A stretch of 64,000 nucleotides of DNA from Membranipora membranacea (GCA_914767715.1 OU612071.1:6805493-6869492); one strand, 5' to 3'. Shown: positions 1 through 11,239, numbered from the stretch's first letter. The notes: generated by a model not told the origin, from the sequence alone. Numbers and translations are program-made.

Positions 1-129
1 TAAGGGAGGGCCGGGGTTTTGTGATGTGACAGGGTTTGAATGTAGGCAATGGTGAAATGGATGGTTGGTGTGCTCTGCTACATTATGGACATAGTTTATT
101 GTCGAACACTGACAAAAGACAGCCACTAA

Positions 130-376
130 GATTATTTATACTGATATTGAATGTTATGAAGAACGGTTATCACTTCTAAACTTGACTACTGTCAATGAAT
201 TTTTATTTTCTATGTCACAAAATTATTTTAAAAAGATTAGCAACAATCCGAGCCATCGACCTTTTAGTCGTATAAGATTCAACACTTGTAGAACATCCTC
301 TTGCAGACCTATGATTAAAAGAGCTGAAAAGTGTAGGACTGAGAAGAGAAAGAACAGCTTTATCAGTTTCTTATGA
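130..376 (+). pseudogene. LINE reverse-transcriptase C-terminal fragment
   Basis: The plus strand reads a C-terminal LINE segment: a stretch like ECYEERLSLLNLTTVNEF, then YFKKISNNPSH and FNTCRTSS, ending in EKRKNSF just before a stop at about 376. This order is typical of the last 100 residues of Jockey/CR1-like LINE ORF2 proteins, where the polymerase is followed by a short basic tail. No catalytic RT motif is included and there is no usable start, so it is a 5'-truncated dead copy. A related fragment in the opposite orientation follows at 430-710. The family match is from memory of such proteins; the exact clade is uncertain. Confidence 0.6.
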
Positions 377-429
377 GACACAACAACTCATAAGCCTAAT
401 GTGATGGTTATTGCAATGATAGATGGTTC

Positions 430-710
430 AAAATACACATGCAATACAATACAATAGTTGGGGCATCAAATGTTCTGTTAAATTCAATGCCGCAAGCCGC
501 TCATCATGACATTCTACATATATGGCAAGATTTACGGACAACACTTAATTTCTCAAGCCCTTCAAGTCTCTCCTTGTCCCCTTTTGACAAGTATGGAAAC
601 CAACTTGGAGCCACGTATGAGTTCACTGACAGAATCCTCGATCTATAGAATGTGATCAGACTAGATGTGGAGACGCCAACTTCCCTAAGCCCGATGATGG
701 CGTCCACAGC
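430..710 (-). pseudogene. LINE reverse-transcriptase fragment, opposite orientation
   Basis: The minus strand reads TFYRSRILSVNSY, then APSWFPYLSKGDKERLEGL, a segment conserved near the end of LINE ORF2. After a frame change near 510 it continues as ECHDERLAALNLT, which corresponds to ECYEERLSLLNLT in the plus-strand fragment at 130-376. The two pieces therefore overlap in the protein and are two copies of one family lying tail-to-tail, not one inverted element. Broken frame; not functional. Confidence 0.6.
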
Positions 711-1196
711 TAGCCTTCACTTGATTTATCAACACAGAATCAACTTGTTTTGGTTTGGTTTGGTTATTATAACAATCAACAGGCGATAAGATTGGATTGG
801 TACATGAAAATGTTGTGCATTGGAAAGTATTCCAGACACACAATACATATTTATTTATTAATTATACACATACATATGCAAGGGCCATGGCTGAGTTCAT
901 TTTGATTTAACCTATGATTAAATTACAAGAAAAATGATGTGATCTCTGCTAAAAAAACTCTGGCTGTCAATAGTAGTGTCACCTGTCAAATAGGTGTCAA
1001 CACATATTTTGAATCTTCTAACAGAAAAATGACAATTCTTGAATTGGTGAACTGGTAGGCAGGCAGGAGTGGGTGGCCCATAACCCCACCCCAGATAGCC
1101 TACCATCAATGAACTAAAGGTTTAGTTCATTGCTACCATAGCTATGTATATATTCCATACTTTACCTTTAACTATGACAAAAGTTAAATACTATGT
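711..1196. other. Intergenic, no gene seen
   Basis: AT-rich sequence with only chance open frames; no splice-site-bounded exon, RNA gene or repeat structure was recognised. Confidence 0.5.
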
Positions 1197-1452
1197 TGTA
1201 ACACCTTCAGGGATTGGTTGGGTCATTTTCATATATGGTTGTGATTGGTTGGGTCATTTTCATATAGGTGTCTGATTGGTTGGGTCATTTTCATTTCCGG
1301 TAATAGACTTTTTGTGACCTGCCAATATCGGGATGAGTCGGACAGCTTAAGATGACCCTGACCTCGGGTCATTTTCATTATGCAGGTCATTTTCATTCCA
1401 GATCAATTTCATCTCAGGTCATTTTCATTCTGGGTCATTTTCATAGTGATTC
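1197..1452. repeat. Minisatellite built on GGTCATTTTCAT
   Basis: The motif GGTCATTTTCAT recurs seven or eight times. The first three copies are about 30 bp apart inside GATTGGTTGGGTCATTTTCA, and later copies are 15-20 bp apart. ATTGG is the complement of a CCAAT box, so the first part holds three evenly spaced inverted CCAAT boxes. No gene starts within the next few hundred bases, so regulatory use is only a possibility. Confidence 0.75.
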
Positions 1453-1465
1453 CCTTATTCTTTGA

Positions 1466-1524
1466 TCATGTTTAGCTTGTATGGAGTTTCCCCTTGCTGT
1501 TGAGAAAGGGGGCAACTCCATACT
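1466..1524 (+). repeat. Hairpin repeat, TATGGAGTT family
   Basis: An imperfect inverted repeat runs from TATGGAGTTTCCCCTT to AAGGGGGCAACTCCATA. The same hairpin, with the same TGATCATGTTTAG-like left flank, is found at 17229-17288 (reverse), and shorter matches lie at 16834 and 20099. It is a dispersed repeat family, probably a small non-autonomous element. Confidence 0.65.
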
Positions 1525-1966
1525 TAAATTTGTTCAGCTCATTTGTTTATCACTCAAATTCGGTAGGTTAAAGTGTTTATTCATTCTACCAGAGACTCAA
1601 AGTTGAGGTGCCTTTTGGGCATTATAATCAGCGATTGTTTTTGAGGAAAAAATTAAATTTAAACAGTCATCGTGCAAAACAAAAGCATGCTTTATCATAT
1701 CATTAGAGTATTCAATACAGCTAAATGATGATAGAATAGATATAAGCAAAAGAGAATAGGGTCTAATATACTCTTGAGGGCTCTCCGTAGAGTACTCTCT
1801 TCTTTGATTACCACTTGCTTTTTCATGTAGCAGCGGCTTACAATTTTCAGTGATTTAGGCTAAGTGTTTTAAAAAAATCAAAGAGTGTCATCAAATCAGA
1901 AAATTTCAATGAGTAGATTTTAAAACATGAAAATTATAAACAGATTGTTTTCGTGGAAAATTATGG
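1525..1966. other. Non-coding, continuation of the dispersed repeat
   Basis: The stretch from 1525 to about 1640 resembles 20150-20280 (shared GACTCAaAGTT..GATGCCTTTT-like text), so the repeat extends past the hairpin. The rest is AT-rich with no gene seen. It ends where LINE copy 1 begins at about 1969. Confidence 0.45.
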
Positions 1967-2014
1967 AATGAGAGGGAGAGCAATGCTCGATCTGTCTCGC
2001 CCGGCAGGCTACCT

Positions 2015-2369
2015 GTGGTGAACCAGGCAGGATTCGGTCGTCATTCTACTACTGGCGAAGGAAGACCAGCAACTCAGCGGATGAGCTATACTAGGGAAGG
2101 TAACATAAAAATTATGGAGTGCTACTATTCTAGTGAGCCAATGAGGAGAGGATACATGTCAAGGATGGCAAAGATATGGCAAGATCAAGGGGGATTTGAC
2201 CTCACGGAGAACAGACTAGCGATGCGGCCAAGGACGATTATCAGAAAGGAATGGCTTACAAAAGAGGAATTGGATGAGATCAGGATAAGAGAGACTGAAG
2301 ATCAGGGAGCACTGGCAATGGAAGAAGGACAGACGACTGTTGAAGTGATCTCACCAAGTGTACTAGAAC
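2015..2369 (+). pseudogene. R4/Dong-like ORF, N-terminal part (copy 1)
   Basis: An open frame includes MSYTREGNIKIMECYYSSE and GGFDLTENRLAMRPRTIIR, the conserved N-terminal block seen ahead of RT in this LINE type. Copy 2 has the same text but a TGA where this copy has CAA (residue after IWQD). The frame is cut at 2369 by the DNA transposon; the last base triplets before the stop belong to the inserted element. The start shown is the first ATG; the true element start lies upstream and is lost. Confidence 0.7.
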
Positions 2370-5300
2370 CATAGATTAAAAAAACAGTATAGATAGGACA
2401 TTGCGCTTCAATAACTTTGCATTATGTCCCCACCTGTATCGTCATTGAGCCACCCGCAGTATCGCGTTACGCATAGCGTAACTGCCAGTGGGTTTATAGT
2501 CAGCACTTTTCGCCCACTAACCATATTGGTCTGGATGGCTGAGCTGTTAGCGCTGTTGTCTTTTGTTCAAGGAGTTGCAAGCTCAAACCATACTGCAGGC
2601 TCTTTTTTTCATGCTAATAGTTTAAGTTATTTGATATAGCAGGAATACAAGTAGTGCAGTTGATGATAGGTGAATCAGTGACCTTCATGTCCGGTTTTAT
2701 TAAAAGCTGATCTTCAAGCGCACCTTGTTTGATAGATTTTTGTTGACAAACATACTTGTATCTTATGTCTTAGTCACCTGATGAATCAATTTTCTGTAAA
2801 ATTATGCTAAGCACTTGAATAATTTACTTGTCATAACAAGCAGTAGCTCACATATATGTGACAATTAATTCAAAAGTGCTGCCCCAGGATTTTCAGTTGA
2901 AAGAAGCTATTTCATTGTTGGGCTCTCGGTGCACACACAGACATGTAACAAATGGTTTCGATGCATTTATTGGCATGAGAGCAACCCATCTCCCCTTCCC
3001 TGGAAAAGAATAGCAGTTTATGATGTATAACACCAAATTGATGATGAGTTGTCCTCTCACATGTCATGAGAAGACAACTCTTGATAATACCGCATATTTG
3101 GTATATAATCATACTTGCCAAGTCTCCCGATTTATTTACACCCACCACCCACTTTTTGTAAATCTCACTATTTCCTCCAGATTTTAGAGAAAACAGTCCA
3201 ATCACAATTTTTTGATAGTTATCCAAGCACATGTTGTTGTTGACTAGTGACTGTTAAGGTCTTTGCACACAAAATTGAAAGAATTATCAAATTAAATAAT
3301 CCTAACAAATTTACCTGTTTTGTTAAGATTCAGCCTATTATTGTAAATGACCAATAGCATCCTCTCAAAACTCACAACACTGACTGTCATTGGTCACAAT
3401 ATAAAGTAGCTAGTCAAGTGCATACATTTAGTTTGCATTTCCTTTCAGATCACACATTTTTTAGTATTAATTTTGTACTGTCTACTCTAGTTAAATTTAA
3501 GTGAAGGGAAATAGAAACCTAACAATTCCAAAGGTAGGTCCACTACAATTTAACAAAGCTCGGACCAAAGACTTTGAAACATAATGTTAGTCAAACAGGA
3601 ATATAGTACCTTATCTGGATTCTCACTGTCTGTGACTGAGCACATTTTCAGATCTTAATGATGCATGGGCACTTGTAGCCATGGGCCCCTGGGACTTACA
3701 AGCCTCTACTTTGCCAATGGGTTGTTTGATACTGGACATTGACAATGTAAAGGCATGTATGTAAGAGTCCCAGGGGCCCATGGATTGATTGTAATTGTTT
3801 GAAGTGTATTTCACCTCAGTTTGATATTTGTAAGTACAAACATGAAATTATTTGGGGTCAAATATACCTTTTTAGCCCTTCCTAGTGGCTGGAGACGCTC
3901 TCAGAGCTTCTGCAGACGGGCTCACACCGCCCCCAAACCCCCAGGTGGGTGACTCGGGTGCTTCGCACCCTCGAAGCACCACGTTGTGGTGCAGTATCGC
4001 CGTAAAGTGGAATCTCCCTATTTTGCATTTAGATTACTTGGCAACTATGTATATAATCCTCATCCGTTTCCAAGAGGACATAACAGGGAGTACCTTGGCC
4101 AAAAAGATAATGCATCAGGCTTGGATAAATTAAGACATCAACTATTTCAAAGGAAAACTAACTTTGTTTATTTCAGTGCAACATGGTACAGAAAATATAT
4201 ATTTTAGCAAACTCTTCTGCTTTTAAGGGCGATTAACTTTTTCTCAGCCCTCTGAAAATTAAATAATGCTCTCTCAGGGCCTTAAATGTTTATTAGCATG
4301 GAATTTTCCAGATAAGTTTCAGCCAGACAGTTTCTCAGTGCTACTCTCCCACAGGTTGTTTATATTTTGTTCACCAAAATACACCTAACAAGCTAAATGT
4401 GGCGATTCTTACAATAAAGTAGGACCTTGATGTTTGAGCAGCAACACACATCTTAGATATCCAGGGCATTATTGTTGGATTAACATTTGGCTTTAAGACA
4501 TTCATATCTCAAATAATTTATACCAACCTCGGACTGCGCCTGTTTATAGCTATCATTATCCTCATACCCACTGGGCCACTACCACTGCAAATTGTGGCTG
4601 TCCCTTCAACGCCAACGTTTTTTTTCTGGGAATCTGTGGCACATATTACCAGCCACATCATCTAGGTAAGGCAAATGAACCTGAAATAATCATAAGATGC
4701 ATCTTGTCATATGACTACGGCAATGGCTATTCTCTTGTTAATTTGAAGAACCTGACCTGACTAGTTCTCTCCTTTGCTCTAGCATGATGATCTCCCACAC
4801 TCAATGAGTGTGTACAGACCAATAATAGGACAGTTATTGTTCTTAACTTCATGAGTCTCTAATAGCAGAACATGATACTTGTTGGTCTGTTGAGAACTTA
4901 ATCCATAACATCAATCAGCCAAGAACATATTCATATTTACAATTTAGGTTGTTATCAATAAGCTAGTATTGAATAAGTAGAACTTCAGCAGTTACAACTT
5001 ACCAGTGAATTCTTTTCTTTCATCATTGGGACCCTGTTTACACTTGACACAAAGTAGAGGCAGCTCTAGTTTTGTATGGATGAAAAGAATGTATGTAGAA
5101 AGTATTTACTGAAGGAAAGTACATGTAGTAGTGCAACAATTAATAAGACATGTCCATCACTTTACTCAACTTTACCTTTAATGATGTAACCTTATCAGAA
5201 AGTGTCCAATGAGAGAAGGCTATACTGAGTAAAACAACTTCTGAGCCAATCACAATGTTGTAAGAACATGATTGGCTGGAAGGTCGTTTTACTAACAGTC

Positions 5301-5423
5301 ATGTGACACCCAGCCTTAAGGTCTAGATTGCTAAAATTCCTAGATCTGAGGCTAAAGTAGCTATCATATTACTGGATAGACAGGAGCACACAATGTCCTA
5401 TCTATACTGTTTTTAAATCTATG
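2370..5423. mobile_element. Non-autonomous DNA transposon with 8-bp target duplication
   Basis: A 3054-bp insertion splits the LINE. It is flanked by the direct repeat ACTAGAAC (2362-2369 and 5424-5431), which occurs once at the matching site of copy 2. Its ends are 33-34-bp inverted repeats, CATAGATT..AAAACAGTATAG on both, continuing as ATAGGACATTG. An 8-bp duplication fits hAT- or P-type transposons; the TIR alone does not decide. I found no transposase-like open frame inside, only AT-rich sequence and a strong hairpin at 3679-3782, so it is probably a non-autonomous or decayed copy. Confidence 0.85.
3679..3782. repeat. Hairpin, CCATGGGCCCCTGGGAC stem
   Basis: CCATGGGCCCCTGGGACTTA at 3679-3698 is matched by its complement, with two extra bases, at 3760-3782. 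The loop is about 60 nt. The stem is GC-rich inside AT-rich DNA. Confidence 0.8.
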
Positions 5424-5860
5424 ACTAGAACGCATTTACCAAGGTCGTGGGAGAGAATAGGACCATCCAGTGAGACAAGAAGACATCATGACAGAGAGCA
5501 GATTAGCAGATGGGAAAAGGGAATTAGTTGAGGAAAGAGGAAGGAAGGCTGCAGATGGGTAGAGAAAAGTTGACTAACATCAGGCATATAGACAGAAGGA
5601 AGATACTGGAAGAACTAAGCAAGATCAATGAGGTAATAGAACTGAATGATGCATTTTACGCTAGTGCATCAATTGTGACAGAGAAGTTGGCAAAGAACTG
5701 GAATGAGAAGAAAGAAGAACCACCATGGAAAAAGAGACTGAAAGCAAAGGTGATGGAGTTAAGGAAAGATATAAGCAGAGTAGTGCAAGCAAGAAACGAA
5801 CTGCACAATGATGGATTTAGAAGAAGGATAGAGGTGAAACACAACATCAAACGCAAGGGA
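5424..5860 (+). pseudogene. R4/Dong-like ORF, central part (copy 1)
   Basis: Resumes the LINE after the DNA transposon. The frame at 5528-5860 reads a Lys/Glu-rich region (TNIRHIDRRKILEELSKINE, LKAKVMELRKDISRVVQA) that precedes RT. It matches copy 2 at 27430-27890 except for small indels and loss of the stretch HVPIDNIT. It is cut at 5860 by the solo LTR. Confidence 0.7.
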
Positions 5861-6344
5861 TGTCACATACACTGTATGTGACACGCCTAGGTGCATGACT
5901 CTACATGAAGTTAGGTGTTGTATATTGCACTGTCATGGTTGCCATGGTCCTAATCTGATTAATTGTTATACTCTTCCGCATTTACTTCCATTTATTGCAC
6001 ATTTAATTACCATCTAAATGCAGAGGTTGGCCATCAAAATAATGACGTATCATCCCACCGTTTCTATTTTTACGACCTATTTATACAGGTCAGTATAAAG
6101 AACAGGGGTTTTTGCTTTGAGGAATCAGTTACAATTCCGAGTTACAATTACGAGTTACGATCGGGAGTTACGTATGACAGTTACAACTTGGCGTTACAAT
6201 TTATCAGTTGCCTGGGGCATTTGCCCCAGGGTGTAGTTCAGTAATAAAATCATCAAACTGCCGAAAAACTGCATTCAGTATTATAAAGTAATCACATATG
6301 AACTCTGCCAGCAGTGAACTGTCGTGATCTTTCTCTATCCGACA
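5861..6344. mobile_element. Solo LTR, 484 bp
   Basis: Inserted in the LINE at GGGA, which is present on both sides (5857-5860 and 6345-6348) and once in copy 2. It starts TGTC and ends GACA, as LTRs do. Inside are a TATA-like CTATTTATACAGG near 6078, a cluster of GAGTTAC/AGTTACAA motifs at 6126-6200, a CTGGGGCATTTGCCCCAG hairpin at about 6212 and AATAAA at about 6243. No internal retroelement remains, so it arose by LTR-LTR recombination. Confidence 0.8.
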
Positions 6345-7264
6345 GGGATACCAACTCGTGGAAGAGGAGTTAAAACAAAGACAAAGGCAACAGCAGCAAA
6401 GATCAAGAGATATGATGACAGAGTAAAGCAGTACCAACAAAACAGAATGTTTGAGAACAACCGGAAGAGATTTTATAATGACATACAGAGTAATTTGGAG
6501 AGTGAGAATGAAATAGGAAGATGGAGAGGAATCCAAAGACTTCTGGACAAGGATTTGGGGACATGCAACTGAACATGATTGAAAAGCACCGTGGATAGAC
6601 CGAGTTAGAAAAAAATTGGAAGGAAGACATCGGGGTGAGATAATCATTACAGAAAACGCCCTCAAAAGAGCACTAGTGAAATTACCAAACTGGAAGGCTC
6701 CGGGCCCAGATTCTGTACAGGGATTCTGGATCGAAAATCTGACCAATCTGCACAGAAAGCTTGTTATATACCTGAATGAATGCCTGGAGACAGCACAGAT
6801 ACCAAGCTGGATGACAACCGGAAGGACTGTTCTGATTCAAAAAGACAAGACCAAAGGGATAGCACCGGGGAACTACAGACCCATAACCTGCTCACCTATT
6901 GTATGGAAGCTGATGACCTTAATGGTGGCTGAAGAGATCTGTAGACACCTGGAGGATAATGATCTCATCGGAGAAGAACAGAAGGGATGTAGATTTGGGT
7001 ATAAGGGAACCAAAGACCACTTGATGCTGGATAAGGTGATACTGAAGTATTTTAAGAACAGGAAAATGGGTATAGCCATAGGCTGGATTGACTACCAGAA
7101 AGCGTACGATTTAGTACCGCACTCATGGATCATTGAGACACTGAGAATGGTAGAGGTGGATGAGAAAGCTTGGAGATTCCTTGAGACGAGCATGAGCAAG
7201 TGGAATACCAACTTGGAGTGCGGAGGCCGCACACTGGCAAATGTGAACATCAAGAGGGGGATCT
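6345..7264 (+). pseudogene. R4/Dong-like reverse transcriptase, N-terminal half (copy 1)
   Basis: The frame at 6616-7264 reads RT motifs: LPNWKAPGPDSVQGFW, then TVLIQKDKTKG..GNYRPITC, GEEQKGCRFGYKGTKD and the motif-A region IDYQKAYDLVPHSW (first catalytic Asp). It ends at NVNIKRGI, just before the QGDSLS motif. Upstream at 6345-6615 the frame is broken near 6570. Copy 1 keeps the 11 bases (about 7190) that copy 2 lost, so the two copies can be used to reconstruct which lesions are private. Confidence 0.8.
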
Positions 7265-7265
7265 T

Positions 7266-9396
7266 GGTTCTTGGTACTAAATTAACGCAAAAGATTATGG
7301 CAAATTTTTCCTCGACTCTAATCATATAAGAATAATATGGTTGGTTTGAGATTGATTATATTTAAGATGTTACGAGAATAAAATATACAGTTCGATGTTG
7401 GTCGGTAGAGAAAACATAAATTGTGCTACATTACACTTTGTGTAGGGTGGCCAACCTATACCAGCTTAACCAATTGCTGACCTTGATCAGTTCAAAACGA
7501 AACAATTGCAGGGAATAGCTGGGTCCTTGTACCCGCGCAGGGCATAACAGAGCGCAAATGTCACCTGACCTACACAGCCGCAGGGAAAATAATGGTCCTC
7601 ACACCGAGCAGAGCAAATCAGGGCATATCAGAGCGTAAACGTCACTGGACCTGCAAATTGGTAGAGAAAAAGCTGATCACTCATTCAAGGCTGATGTATC
7701 ATCAGAGAAGAGTCTTCATAGGACAATAGGTAATAATTCTACAATTGAAAAACTCCAATGTCTGCAGTCATTCTGGATATGCAAGATTCATCACTTGATA
7801 GGGGCGATGAAATGTCTATGTTCACAGGCTGTGACCCAAAGTCAGAAAGATCGGTGTACTGGCAATATGCATGCAACCTACTGGAAATGGGAAGGCTTTC
7901 ATCCCACAACCAATAGGAATAAGGCAGTTGTCAACTTAGAATGAGATATATGTATGTTTAAGGATTATCCTTTCTTGTACAAAATGAAGAAAAATAACAA
8001 TCTGCTGAAATCTTGTTTTTTGGAGATAAAGCTTATAAATGTGCATCTTTTTTACCCTCAGACATTATTAATAATGGATACGACTGCGCTCTTCTTCAGC
8101 ATGGTTGTTCTTTTTCGAAATTATAATTCTGAGCATGCATGAAGAAGATCATCTCTCACCAACACAATCGACATCAAGGTGACACATTCTGCACTAGGTT
8201 CAACATTTATTTTAATGTTGTTTTGCATTAGAATAGATGATGTTTATATGGAAAGAGACGCTGAAGGATATATCAACTATCGAAATAGAAATGGTTTTAG
8301 TAAATACCAACAATTCATACAAAATCTCCTTCCCCGGTAGGAAGTTTACACTGGAATTATAGCCTTCTGTCCTTCGGCGCAATGCAACCTTTCTTCCATC
8401 CGGCATTTATTTATTAGAGGGGAGCATCCTCCATATATCAGCTAAATACCATGCCTGCAATTAGGACTAACATTATTTCTAAATTGAAATATAATCCTTT
8501 GACAAAACATCAACAAGTAGCTTGATGCACACTGATATATGTTATTTAGAAAAGCGAAAAGAACATTGTTTGTCCAGATTAGCTGTGGTCCTAGTTCTGA
8601 GAGACATAGAACTCTGACCGATGCAAATGAGTCACCGTAAACCTTATAGGAGGGAGCAGAAATCATAATAAACTAATGATGTGACATACAGATATTGATA
8701 CTTAAGATTCCAAACAATGCCCAAAGGAAACTATGTTTAGTCAGGCGATTACAAAGGCATATTGCACACCTGCTCCTAATCATAGCGAACATTGTCTGCT
8801 GCAAGAGAACGCAACATTGTTTGGTAGCTATCCTCATACAGCATAATTATTCGCAATAAATTCCATTCTCTGTTGACAGTAAATTAGCCATTGACTAATA
8901 TCAAGACTTTACCAAATCAGCTTACACTGAGTAATCAATCAAGGTCAAAGAACTGAACACATGTTAAGGAAGTTACCCTTCCATACCTGTAAGAAATATA
9001 ACTCTGCAATAGTGAGAAGCAGCAATCTCAGTTAAGATTGTCTTGTTCGCTTGAACAGGGTGGTTAAAATAAATAAATGAATAAACCTTATCTTTCAATA
9101 GGCCTATGTTTGTACAAAACTAGATGAAATCGAAATTATCTGCAAACAGATCCTTATTGAGAGCTTGAAAATCACTAAACATGAAAAATCAGGAAAATGG
9201 GACCACTAGATCTCAAGTTAGTATCCCAATGCAAAGCTCCTGTGTTAAGCTATCTTTTATATGTCATATCGTCATATTGCTAGTAAGAAGGTAGAAGATG
9301 CAAAACAAACACAATTGAAATTGAACCAACAGTATAATAAACTTGACGATTTTGCAGGTTTAATAAGGATACAGACATGGCTCATTTGAAGACCTA
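7266..9396. other. Non-coding 3' flank of TRIM gene A
   Basis: Matches 31312-33413 closely. Short open frames here are not conserved as frames between the two copies, so no gene is called. Confidence 0.5.
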
Positions 9397-10346
9397 GTTT
9401 GAGGCTGCTATTTTGTATCACATCTTATTCTCCATATTTTATTTTATCATGTGAACGATTTCCAGCTTCAGACTCCAAATATTGAGGAGGATATGGATTT
9501 CAAACTTCCAGGGTGATCATAATTATTATACTAAGGCCACTCCAAATTAACACCTTGATCTAGATGACAGTATGAAGATTTGTAGGTGGAGGGAGGTGTT
9601 TTTTTATTTTATAATTATTTTAGCCCTACAAAACAGCTGGAGGTAAAATAGTTTCTCATTTTATCCATCTACCCTAAACTCAAGTGGATGAAAATTCTAT
9701 TTTATTTTCTCTCTCCATTTCACATGCACAATGATATTAAATGGTTGAGTTTGCCACATCACCAGTGTTTGATAATGTAATGCCACAAACTCACATCGCA
9801 AGCCATCTGAGCACTAAAAGTCTAGCATAAGGCATATATGATATAAAATGTTCTTTAGGCTGCCTGTTATAACCATGTACTTTCACAATGTTTGTATATA
9901 AATAAGTAGCCAATGACACAAGAGTAGCAAGCCACGCCTCCTATATAGCCTGAGTCAAATTTTATTATTTGTAAAATCCACGATGAACAATGAACGAATG
10001 AAGAAAAATTGTATAGAAAGTTTTATTTTCATATTTTTTGTTCTTTTCATCCATATTGAGTCACTGCTCATCATATGTTTTACACATATATATATATATA
10101 TATATATCATGCATACCATATGCATACATATATGGAATTTACAGACGTTCAGGGGTATATGTTGTATATTTTACTTGGTCAATTGACCAGGAGGTAAAAT
10201 AGTTCGTCATTTTATGACTATCTCCAATTGGCGTCTGGCGGTATTTTGATTTTATCAGGGCTCTGAAAAGGTGGCGGGCGTTCATCTAGATCAAGGAATT
10301 AATTTGAAGTGGCCTAATAATCACACAAAAAATTCAGACCTAGGTA

Positions 10347-10430
10347 GGAATCAAACCTGGGTATTTCATACCAGCATGCAATGCGGCTCCCATCACATCA
10401 CTAGGTACAGCTCCGTGGGCCTGTAGACAA
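10347..10430 (-). repeat. tRNA-like segment, reverse orientation
   Basis: On the minus strand GGTTTGATTCC is a near-perfect Pol III B box (the duplicate at 34180-34190 has GGTTCGATTCC). An A-box-like TACCTAGTGATGTGATGGG lies about 50 bp upstream. The segment does not fold as a full cloverleaf that I can see, so it is a tRNA-derived SINE piece or tRNA fossil, not a tRNA gene. Confidence 0.5.
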
Positions 10431-10500
10431 TATAGCTCAGCCTTAGCGGCGCTGCCTTCTTGGCAATTTAGTCCTGGGTTCGAGACCCTATATATCTCTG
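10425..10500 (+). repeat. tRNA-like segment, forward orientation
   Basis: TATAGCTCAGCCTTAGCGG resembles a Pol III A box and GGTTCGAGACC (10477-10487) is a perfect B box, spaced as in tRNA genes. There is no convincing acceptor stem. It lies back-to-back with the reverse tRNA-like segment at 10347-10430. Both are repeated at 34180-34330. Confidence 0.5.
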
Positions 10501-10727
10501 AAAATTTTGATCATCATCCTATCTATTAGTATATCATAATAAGTATGACGCGTTGTGACGTCCCACACAGTGTGCCAGCTGATTCCTAATGCCGATAGAC
10601 TGCCGTCACCTTGGAAGTTTGAGAGGCCCATTAATTCCTTAATATTTGGATTTTAAAGCTGGAAATCACTCACATGATAGAATAAAATATGGAGAATAAG
10701 ATGTGATACAAAATAACAGCCTCAAAC

Positions 10728-11239
10728 TAAGTATTTAAGGTAAGAAGCCAAAGAAGGAATGTTTCCAGTATCAAGCCACCAAAGAAGCCATTGTGTGACC
10801 AGGAAATAAATATAAATTACCGCTTTTTGAATGTGTACAGCAACTCAAGAAACTTAACTCAGTTTCCCTTAAAAGAAGAAAGTAGATTTAAAAGCGCTGT
10901 TAGTGATTCTGTTACCTGTAACCAAAGAACCAAAAAAGAGACTTGGTTTAAATTACAAGATAGATGCTTTATTTTATTATCCATTGGTTGTATACAAGAT
11001 ATTAAGACAAGTTTTAAAACATTGACATTAATGTGAGTTAACAATGATGTATTACAAACCCGATTAAACAGTGATAAAAATAATAATATATCCTCTAAGT
11101 ATTGTTAAAAGCATTTTTTATGCGGACCGCATAAAAGCTGTCCTTTTCTTACTTGCAGTGTCAAATAGTGAGGGTTTGAGTTTCACAAAATTGGTCACAA
11201 CAATATAATCACTGTGATATGATTTTTCTGGGAACATGT
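10728..11239. other. 3' flank of TRIM gene A
   Basis: Non-coding, conserved with 35095-35561. At 10731 the sequence TATTTAAGGTAAG is the empty target site of the MITE found in the second duplicate. Confidence 0.55.

Larger units (their letters stand above)
1969..7264 (+). mobile_element. R4/Dong-like non-LTR retrotransposon, copy 1, interrupted
   Basis: Three separated blocks, 1969-2369, 5424-5860 and 6345-7264, line up in order with the uninterrupted copy at 26843-30000. They encode the N-terminal region, the central basic region and reverse transcriptase. The gaps are two later insertions, each precisely bounded by target duplications. The 5' end is truncated relative to copy 2 (homology starts at GAATGAGAGGGAGAGC). 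The 3' half of RT, the YMDD region, the zinc knuckle and the endonuclease are missing because homology stops at 7264, where the segmental duplication starts. The family call rests on the C-terminal features of the sister copies. Confidence 0.8.
9397..10727. mobile_element. Foldback element with 125-bp inverted repeats (copy 1)
   Basis: The first about 124 bp (GTTTGAGGCTGCTATTTTG..) are inverted at 10605-10727. A second, inner inverted repeat pairs about 9530-9563 with 10284-10325 (GGCCACTCCAAATTAACACC and its complement). The outer ends are flanked by TA, which would fit a Tc1/mariner-type duplication but is too short to prove it. There is no transposase. The copy in the other duplicate is at 33414-34561. 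A (TA)n run at 10086 and two tRNA-like promoters lie inside. Confidence 0.7.

Noticed and set aside
3885-4207. Overlapping plus-strand frames as the transposase of the 3.05-kb transposon
   Set aside because: Two overlapping frames in different phases with no DDE, zinc-finger or other family motif; probably chance.
1969-7264. Reading the two interrupted LINE parts as separate elements
   Set aside because: Direct repeats ACTAGAAC and GGGA and the uninterrupted copy at 26.8 kb show that one LINE was split by two insertions.
10425-10500. Functional tRNA gene
   Set aside because: A and B boxes fit, but no acceptor stem or standard anticodon arm can be formed, and the segment lies in a repeated foldback element.
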